Shown: positions 57,001-64,000 of the stretch, in pieces
How the letters are laid out: the number at the start of each line of letters is the position of its first letter
How positions within the stretch are numbered: the stretch's first letter is position 1
Assembly: GCA_036426205.1 (NCBI GenBank)
Contig: CM071568.1
Location: 44,979,171 to 45,043,170 of the forward strand
Origin: Ascaphus truei
Taxonomy: Eukaryota; Chordata; Amphibia; Anura; Ascaphidae
Direction of reading: 5' to 3'
DNA: 64,000 nt
The notes under the pieces: generated by a model
What the model was told of the DNA's origin: nothing
Seen by the model: only the letters and a program-made list of their open reading frames with translations
Databases searched by the model: none
Made by a program: the position numbers and the translations under genes

Positions 57001-57345
57001 AACACAACAGGGGAATTTTTTAAAATGGAACAATTTGCTAATTGTAGAACCGATTTTGTAGTCTACCTATTGGATTGCTCTTGTGGCCTCCAATATGTAG
57101 GTAAAACTAATAAGACCACTTAGAGTTCGCATTCTCGAACATGTAGGGTATATAAGGAAGAAAATGCTTACGCATAGTGTACCAAAACATTTCTTCAAGG
57201 TACACAATGCTAACCCCACTGGTTTAAAATATGGAGCAATTGAGTGCATAGATAAACATTGGAGAGGGGTGGACAGAGACAGGAGACTCAGAGAGAGAGA
57301 GAGAGAGAGCTACTGGATCTTTAAATTAAAAACCCTTTAGCCCCA
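57001..57345 (+). pseudogene. PLE 2 GIY-YIG endonuclease domain
   Basis: Plus-strand frames read FANCRTDFVVYLLDCSCGLQ, then YVGKT at 57097-57108, the PLE version of the GIY-YIG motif with its upstream Cys residues. LRVRILEH, a decayed basic region and WIFKLKTL near 57313-57340 follow, the same C-terminal tail as PLE 1. One frame shift after the YVGKT block and a (GA)n expansion disable it. The endonuclease would nick the target for target-primed reverse transcription. The RT portion is not attached. It is followed directly by a TTAA MITE. Confidence 0.75.
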
Positions 57346-57350
57346 TGGTC

Positions 57351-57811
57351 TTAAAGCTGCAGTTCAGTCTTTTTTTTTTTTTTTTTTTTTTATTTATTTT
57401 TTTACTTTAATAGTTTTATGTGTGCAATCTCTAATTACCTAAAGAACTGTATAGCTTCAGGTCAATTCGTTCTCCATGTATTGTAGGTCGAAATTTGGTG
57501 ACATAATTAGTGAAGGGATCTGTTTATATTCTGCTTGTCTGTCAGTGGAAGCTCATGAATATTCATGAGCAATTCTGCTCTGACATGTGCTAGAGGGAGG
57601 GCAGGGCTGACAAAGGGGTGTGCCAGGGCTTGTGACAGGACATGAAGGGGCAGTGCCTTAGCAAATGGTTGTTAAAATAGAATACAAGAAAATTGGTCTT
57701 TAAAAGTTGTTTTTTTTAAAACAGAAAATGCTAAAAGTATTTTTTCTTACTACAGAACTGATTTATTAAAAAAAACACACATGCAGGATATTGACTGAAC
57801 TGCAGCTTTAA
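57351..57811. mobile_element. TTAA-type (piggyBac-like) MITE, intact
   Basis: Perfect inverted ends AGCTGCAGTTCAGTC / GACTGAACTGCAGCT inside TTAA at 57351-57354 and 57808-57811. It is 453 bp between target sites, has a long T-run near the left end, and no coding sequence. Confidence 0.8.
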
Positions 57812-58500
57812 TATAGATATTAATATTTCTGCATTTTTATAATCATTTACGCTCTTTTTTATATTTTTGATATATCAATAAATATTTTTTATATTCAATA
57901 GATTATTGTACTTTTTAGACATTTTTAACAACTTATTTTTAATATATTATGTTATATTATGTTTTCTAATTGTTTTAACTACATTTTAGTCATTTTATAG
58001 TTATGTCAAATTGAACAATTGATTTTAGGGTTTTTTATTTTTTTATTCTTAGTGTAACCTCTCTCTGTGTAATAGTCCTCTGTAATCATGTCCTCCCCCC
58101 CAAAAAAAATGTTGGTAATAATTTGGGACTAAACGCATCTGTTTTGTTTACTAATACTGGTTTTTCTGTGTCCTATATGAAATATTGTAATATTATGCTG
58201 TGTATTTTAATTAGTTTGGTCAGGTTGTAGCTGCCATCACAATTTAATGTATCAGTTTACACATAAGATCAGTCATTTTATTTGTGTAGATTTAATAAAT
58301 TATATATATGAATGTTTTGTTTAAGAGCAGGTGTAGCATGGTGTCATTGTTAGAGACCGCCCTGTTTCTTGCTGATAGGCTAAATATCGAGCATGTAAAG
58401 CTCTCATTGGGGGTAGTATATGCAGTAAGCAGATTGGAGTGGTCACGATTGAGTTATCTTCTGATTGGATGTGTTACGTAACATTAGGCAGCTAGCCAAT
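57812..58500. other. Unassigned AT-rich stretch
   Basis: No gene recognised. Confidence 0.3.
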
Positions 58501-58515
58501 ACCAGGGTATCTTGG

Positions 58516-58545
58516 CCTCCTGACGAAGCTGCTAGTGAAACGCAG
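58516..58545 (+). ncRNA. Hammerhead-like motif 11 (weak)
   Basis: CTGACGA at 58520 and GAAAC at 58537 match consensus boxes, but stem II between them is only three pairs including a wobble (GCT/AGT) and no stem I is clear. Confidence 0.25.
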
Positions 58546-58949
58546 AAGTGCCCACGCGTTGAGCCTTGATCCCTGTGTAGCTGGGAGATGTTGCATCCGA
58601 TACTTGGAGTCGTCACGTGAGGTTTCCAAGTGTGGAAGGAGGTGAACCCGGAAGTTCTGTGACTGTGGATAGCGGAGAAGCCGCCGGCGCAGCGAATCCT
58701 CTGCAGTATCAAGCCACCGTTTGGATCACCATACCCCACTACCGGACGCTACCCTGTGTGTTGTACACAATGCCCATGCATAGGGCTTGACCTTGGAGCC
58801 TGAGAGGAAGCTCCCCCTCCCTCCCCCAACCCACATATAAATAAATACACAACAAAGGGTCTGGAGGTACAAAGGCCATGGCTTTATTTACACAAATAAA
58901 CCCTGGTAAGTGCCAACCCTGCCAGCGTGCTCTCCCCCCGGGTAAAGGC

Positions 58950-59465
58950 CGATGGCACCCCAACCATGGCCCGCAATACACACCAAGCCGGGCGCCCGAT
59001 GGCACACCACCACGGCCCGCAGCACCCCCCAAGCCGGCGCACAAGCTTGATGGCACCCATCCACCACTACCCTCGACCCCAACCAACGCCTTGCGCCTTT
59101 ATGGCACAGCCACCACGGGCCATCACGACCCACCAAGCTGGGTCCCGATGGCACACCACCACGGCCCGCACACCCACCAAGCCGGGCGCCTGATGGCACA
59201 CCACCACGACCCGCACGCCCACCAAGCCGGGCGCCTGATGGCACACCACCACGGCCCGCACGCCCACCAAGCTGGGTGCCCGATGGCACACCACCACGGC
59301 CCGCACACCCACCAAGCCGGGCGCCCGATGGCACACCACCACGGCCCGCACACCCACCAAGCCGGGCGCCCGATGGCACACCACCACGGCCCGCACACCC
59401 ACCAAGCCGGGCGTCCGATGGCACACCACCACGGCCCGCACACCCACCAAGCCGGGAGTCCGATG
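58950..59465. repeat. 45-bp GC-rich minisatellite
   Basis: About 11 units of a 45-bp repeat with GATGGCACACCACCACGGCC and CCACCAAGCCGGGCGCC. Positions of GATGG at 59147, 59192 and 59237 confirm the 45-bp period. Because 45 is divisible by three, all frames stay open (PDGTPPRPAHPPSRA in one frame). This is why long frames appear here. Confidence 0.95.
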
Positions 59466-59629
59466 GCCCGGCCGTTAAGCGATACTGGACCCAGGGAATC
59501 ACGCACAAATGAGCCCTGCCAACTCGCTACCCCCAGCCACCACAAGGCTTTAGGGTTTATCTGCACCATATAACCCCCGCTGGCAAGGTTACCGAACACC
59601 TACCATGCAGTGCCCACCTCAAACATGGC

Positions 59630-59870
59630 AGACATAGTTACATCGTAGATGAGGTTGAAAAGTCATACATCCATCAAGTCCAACCCACGCCAAATCCAGA
59701 CAGATACTCCATCCTGTATCCTCACCTACAGTATTTTTGATCCAGAGGAAGGCAAACAAAAACCCCAGTGATATAACACAAGGGGAAAAATAAATTCCTT
59801 CCTGACTCCAAGAATTGGCAATCGGATTACTCCCTGGATCAACCTCCTTCCCATGTATACTTATTTCTGA
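59630..59870 (-). repeat. Unclassified interspersed repeat family K, second copy
   Basis: Reverse-oriented match to 9400-9690: AAATTCCTTCCTGACTCC, GATCCAGAGGAAGGCAAAC and CATCAAGTCCAACC blocks. Confidence 0.6.
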
Positions 59871-60850
59871 AAAGAAGAAAATACAACATAATGTACAATA
59901 TGTTATACGATTGTCATGGTATTACACAAACAAAGGGACGGGCGGGCGGGAACTTCTTTTCATTGAGCCAACTACCTTCCTTCCCCTTCGCTCCTTTGAA
60001 TCCACTTAGCGCCGCCCCCCGTGACACTGGGGAAGGGGAGTGGAAACAGCATGCAATCCAGCCAAGCTGGAGGAGAGAGGGGAAGCAGCACATGAACTGG
60101 CACCAAAGGTGTGGGGGAGGGGGAGAGAAGAGAGGGGAGCCTAATCCCTGCGGTCATGTGTCCCGTCGCTGAGGGGCTCCAGGCTGCTTTCTTGTAAATT
60201 TCCACTGCTTACCTTTCATGCGATCTCTGCATGACAATACATCTGAGCCATTTCCTGCATATCCAGTTGGAGTGGTCTAGTTATTTGTGTGCGAGTTTAC
60301 CTGAGTACTTGCAACATTTGCTTGTTATTTGTGTATTTATTGCACGACTCTATCCGTACCACTCTCCTATAAACCCAGTTGCAGTGGTTTTTGGGGGCCG
60401 TGTGTATGTTTTCCTGAGTACTCTTCTATTTAGAGGTCTGGTTACCTGCAGCATTTCGATTTTGTGGGTTAGATTGTGTTCCAGTATATGTGTTTTTACA
60501 CATATTTAGAGGTGCGTGCGATATCAGAACTGCACAGACAGAGCTGCACTATTTTTGTGTGTCCTGTTTTTCATGTTTTTGCCGGTGCTTTGCGCTCCCT
60601 GACTTCTCTACACCAATATTATCAAAGCAGCCTAAACTTGATTTAAAAAATGGCCGGAGCTCTTGGAACCCAGTATTCAAAGGGTTTATTCTACTGGAAA
60701 ATAACAGGAAAGACCGTTTTTCTAATCTTATGTAGCCATGCATAATAATGACTGCATACATCTTCCCTGTTGGCAGTAAGTCCTGGTAAGTACAGGCCTG
60801 CCAACAGTAGTTATGGAGGTTTTCCCTCACGCCCTGGTGTGGTGCCCTGT
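59871..60850. other. Unassigned stretch
   Basis: No supported gene. A small inverted repeat CTGTTGGCAG/CTGCCAACAG lies at 60768-60806. Confidence 0.3.
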
Positions 60851-61583
60851 GTAAGGAAGGGAGTGGCTGTATGCTCTGAGTCCCTGGATAGTGACATCAG
60901 AGATGCGCCTGCCCCCTGAGGTATAAAGGGCACAACACTGTCAGTTAGTGTTGTTGAAAAGTGTTGCAAGGTTGGCAGAGAAGCATCTGGTAGAATGTAT
61001 CTTCCTGCATAAGGGATTGGAGGAATACTTTTGTGACCCTAGTGCTGTAACTAGGGTAGCAGAGTGACCAATCAAGTCTGTCTAAGCCACACTGTGTCCA
61101 GGGACCTGGCGCAGTGGTGATCTCCCTAGGAGAAAGGGATTCCCACTTCAATACGGGAGGGCGTACCTGGCAAAGGGACAGCACGGAAAGATGTGCGGCT
61201 AGAGCCGGCAGCTGCATGGGGCAGTCTGCTACATCCAAGTCTATAATAAAGATGCCTTGTTCTAAGAAACCCCCACTGTGTGAGTGTGAGATTACTCTGC
61301 AGTGGCAGTCACCACCAAGAAGGAGTTCCTCACCAGGACCATCTCCCTGCGGAAGCATAGACCCTGATGAGGTGGAGGCGCTGCACGTGAAGTAAGTTGG
61401 ACTCGTAACCACTACCTCAGCTACCTGTCCTGATGATATCTTCTTATAACACCAAGCGGGAGACTCAGGAGTCCTGTTACTTGCAGGTGCACCACCACAC
61501 ACGACCTTGTAATGGGGACCGGTTAGACCACACGGGCCAATGTGAGATTGGGTGGGTCAGACAAGGGGGGTCCAGCCGTTACA
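60851..61583 (+). mobile_element. Probable solo LTR
   Basis: Starts TGTAAGGAAGG and ends AGCCGTTACA, the same ends as the LTR at 53354-55230. It contains GGTATAAAGGG at ~60920 and ATAATAAAG at ~61244. No target duplication identified, so the boundaries are tentative. Confidence 0.45.
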
Positions 61584-62319
61584 CTTACATGAAAAAACAA
61601 AATGAAAATGTTGGTTAAATAAATAAGAAACTACTGGTGCTTAATTCCCCCGGTTACTATCTCCCTTCAAATCCCTGATCAGACATTATTTCATATTTTA
61701 AGCGACCCACATAAAAGCTGTTTATGGACAATGAAAGTATACAACCTTTACAGGCCTCAAACTCTCCTACTTGAGGCGGGCAACCACATCCGAGGAAGAG
61801 ACTTGTGGCAGCAAATATCATGTATTCAGTGGCAGATTTCCCATTAGGTTCAGGCCTAAGGTGGTAACATTTGGAGGTAAAAAAAATGTCTTCCCCCATA
61901 TACTTTGTTGGTTGTGTGAAGTCCGCTCTCCCTGATTAACCTAATCGCCAGGCGCCTCCTTGCTGTCTCCTTTCTGCCGCCCTACTCCTCTTTCCGATCT
62001 GCAGCGTCAAATGGCGCCATGGGCGTCTCCAACGTGGCGTCACACGGCACCTCGTTGCCATGGCAATGCAAGTTCACGGCGTCCAATGACTTCATACTGT
62101 CACGTTACGATGGCAACGAGACGCCGTATAATGTGACTTTGGTGAGGTCCACGCTGCGAATCGGAAGGAGGAGGGCGGCAGAAACCAGGCGGCCAGCATA
62201 TGTAAGTGCCATGGGGGCGGCGGAAAACCTGCCGCTGCATGTATTACATTATCATCAAAATGTTATGCTTTCATTGTGATAAATAACAACCTGCAATATT
62301 CCTGTTTCCTTCCATATAC
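61584..62319. other. Unassigned stretch with CpG-rich palindromic segment
   Basis: 62010-62170 has an imperfect inverted arrangement of GGCGTC, GTTGCCATGGCAA and GACGCC blocks, probably a non-autonomous DNA transposon remnant. No gene recognised. Confidence 0.35.
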
Positions 62320-62662
62320 AGGCATACCCCGCATTAACATATGCAATCGGTCCAGAGCATGTATGAAAAGCAAAAATGTACTTAAAGTGAAGCACTCACT
62401 TTTCCAACTTCGGAAGAGGTAGGGAGCCGGTATTGCTGATCAGGACGTGCCTGTGTCCTACTCACAGGCGCATGCGCGAGCTGCCGTTTTCCAATTGGGC
62501 GAGGGGAATCAGCGCATCACACAACTACGGCGGTCTGTAGAGCTGAATAAGTGTGCGTACTTGCGAAGCGAGCGTACGCACACAGGGGAATGGTGCTATA
62601 GTAAATATGTCTGTACTCGCGAGTGTCCGTAAAGTGAAGGTCCGTATAGCGGGGTATGCCTG
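62320..62662. mobile_element. Tc1/mariner-type MITE with TA target
   Basis: Ends CAGGCATACCCCGC and (reverse) CAGGCATACCCCGC are identical over 14 bp and flanked by TA at 62318-62319 and 62663-62664. It is 343 bp, non-coding, with an internal inverted pair around CGTACTTGCGAAG and CGAGCGTACG. Confidence 0.8.
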
Positions 62663-62828
62663 TAAAGCAAGTTGGGTCACACTTAATAAGTATACTCTGT
62701 CCTGACAGCTTAGGCCATATCCCAAACCCCATTTATATACTGTGCTGTAAAATTGTGAACAGAAAGAAGTGTAATCATGCAAAGAAGAACGCCTGAATTT
62801 GTACTTTTTGGGGGTGGGGGGTTTAAAA

Positions 62829-62981
62829 CAGGGGTGCTCAACTCCTGTCCACAAGTCCCCCCAATAGGTCAGGTTGTCAGGATATTTTCAGCCTCTGATT
62901 GAGCCACCTGTGCTGAAGCAGAGTATCCTGAAAACCTGACCTGTTGGGAGGGGGCTTGAGGACTGGATTTGAGCACCCCTC
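62829..62981. mobile_element. Short hAT-type MITE, self-complementary
   Basis: Ends CAGGGGTGCTCAA and (reverse) GAGGGGTGCTCAA. The interior is largely an inverted repeat (AGGTCAGGTTGTCAGGATA and TATCCTGAAAACCTGACCT). The flanking duplication is imperfect. Confidence 0.7.
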
Positions 62982-64000
62982 TACTTTAGAAAACAAAGTC
63001 TATTTTTCTTTCAGTGGCAAGGAACAAATTCCATATTAGTGCATTCAAGAGTACTACTCTTTCCCTATCTAAGGCTCGTTAGTGCTGATAACACTGTTTT
63101 TATCTTCTATGCAGTCTAACCCTTTCTCAAGCAGTGCATCACCATGGTTCTATTTTTCTCTGCTGCATTTTATCTTTCATCAATGTTTTACACAAAATAC
63201 ACTCTGCTTGATCCTTGGACTAGTGAATAGTGATTACCCTAAACAAGCTGCTGTTTGTGCTTTTGTGTGTTGTCAATCAATGATTCCTGAGCCACAGAAT
63301 AACATTACCCAGCAACTACCAAGCAAAGGGCAGCCTTGAGACGGGGAATTGGAAAATCTTGTTTTTAGAACTTCATGTTTAACAGCAATAAATAAGAAAC
63401 ATCAGTTGTGCGTTACATGGCTGCACAGAAACCTTTACAGAACAATAATATTTTTTAAAAACTCGTTTACAAAAACATTCATGTTTTGGTCCATTTATAA
63501 TAAAGATAATAATTTCTCTACATTTATAAACCATGGAGGGTAGTAGACAGTGCAATGGCTTGATGATCTCTCGCTACGACAGTGGAGACTTGATATCAAA
63601 AAAGGGAAGGGAAAACAATTTGATCAAGTTCACAAGTCTACTGAGCAAGACCACAAAATGTGCCTATGAATATACCGCAGCCAAAAAAATGCAGTTTTAT
63701 TTGTAAAGATGTTCAGATTTAACCTCAACCTTACACTTGTTAGTGACGTGTCATTGTCACACGTGATACCGCTTGTTATTCTGTTTTAGTCCAGTGAAAT
63801 GCATTGAAAGGGGAAAGCAACGCTAAATGATGAACAATGTCAGGGATAGAAACCTGGTTGCACCCCATTATACATGGTGCGTCCCCCCTGATTCATGAAA
63901 AAACATAGACATTGACAGCAGATAATGACCACTTGGCCTGCATAATGTGCCCATCTTCCTAACCCGGTGGAAAGATTTAGGGGATTGTTTATGAACCTGT
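62982..64000. other. Unassigned stretch at the right end of the window
   Basis: No supported gene. Short open frames at 63082-63339 and 63349-63543 have no recognisable domain. Confidence 0.3.

Noticed and set aside
58878..59599. Frames of 231, 206, 158 and 127 codons
   Set aside because: A 45-bp minisatellite keeps several frames open; no non-repeat coding sequence supports them.
61360..61400. CCCTGATGAGGTGGAGG as a hammerhead core
   Set aside because: The CTGATGA box is present but no stem II closes onto GAAA and no GUC or stem I follows.
1..64000. tRNA, 5S rRNA or snRNA genes
   Set aside because: I looked for clover-leaf consensus boxes (TGGC..AGTGG and GGTTCGAATCC types) and for U-RNA-like blocks and saw none. 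A tRNAscan or Rfam run would be decisive.

Overview
This window looks like transposon-dense intergenic DNA from a vertebrate, most likely a frog or toad. The reasons are the very high load of Penelope-like elements (PLEs), Ty3/gypsy LTR elements with a PNMA-like Gag, CR1/L2/Rex-type LINE 3' ends, and hAT, Harbinger, Tc1/mariner and TTAA-type MITEs, with no bacterial gene organisation, no long intact gene and many decayed reading frames. No host gene can be named. The only candidate host coding segment is a short open frame at 10164-10530 that carries an in-frame 105-bp tandem duplication.

Layout. 0-7 kb: a MITE with long inverted arms, then a minus-strand PLE (reverse transcriptase plus remnants of the GIY-YIG endonuclease region) broken by two LINE fragments. 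7-20 kb: MITE and PLE fragments, an unclassified repeat, the candidate exon, and two palindromic elements. 19.7-27.6 kb: two related gypsy elements lying head to head, A on the minus strand and B on the plus strand, each with a recognisable polypurine tract and LTR. 27.9-33.1 kb: a 22-bp satellite followed by CTCG, GATA and GA simple-sequence arrays. 34.4-46.3 kb: gypsy element C (minus strand, both LTRs, PNMA-like Gag to integrase). It carries nested insertions: a pol-less LTR element D whose own LTR is split by a 1.95-kb solo LTR E, and an 810-bp hairpin element F with a 14-bp target duplication. 46.7-64 kb: an inverted-repeat element, LINE and LTR fragments, a 1.6-kb polypurine array, a TTAA MITE split by an LTR, a second PLE endonuclease fragment, a 45-bp minisatellite and several clean MITEs.

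The most interesting signal crosses these classes. About a dozen short motifs on both strands share a hammerhead-ribozyme-like layout: a CUGANGA-like box, a short stem II with covarying sequence, GAAA(C), a minimal stem III and a UH site, sometimes with a clear stem I. Five have a TATA-like box 36-40 nt upstream of the core and several have AATAAA downstream. PLEs are known to carry hammerhead ribozymes in their pseudo-LTRs, so these probably mark PLE pseudo-LTRs or small ribozyme-bearing retroelements derived from them. Some sit inside perfect or near-perfect inverted repeats, which is not the usual textbook arrangement.

All family assignments were made by reading the sequence, without database searches. 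Element boundaries given without a target-site duplication are approximate.
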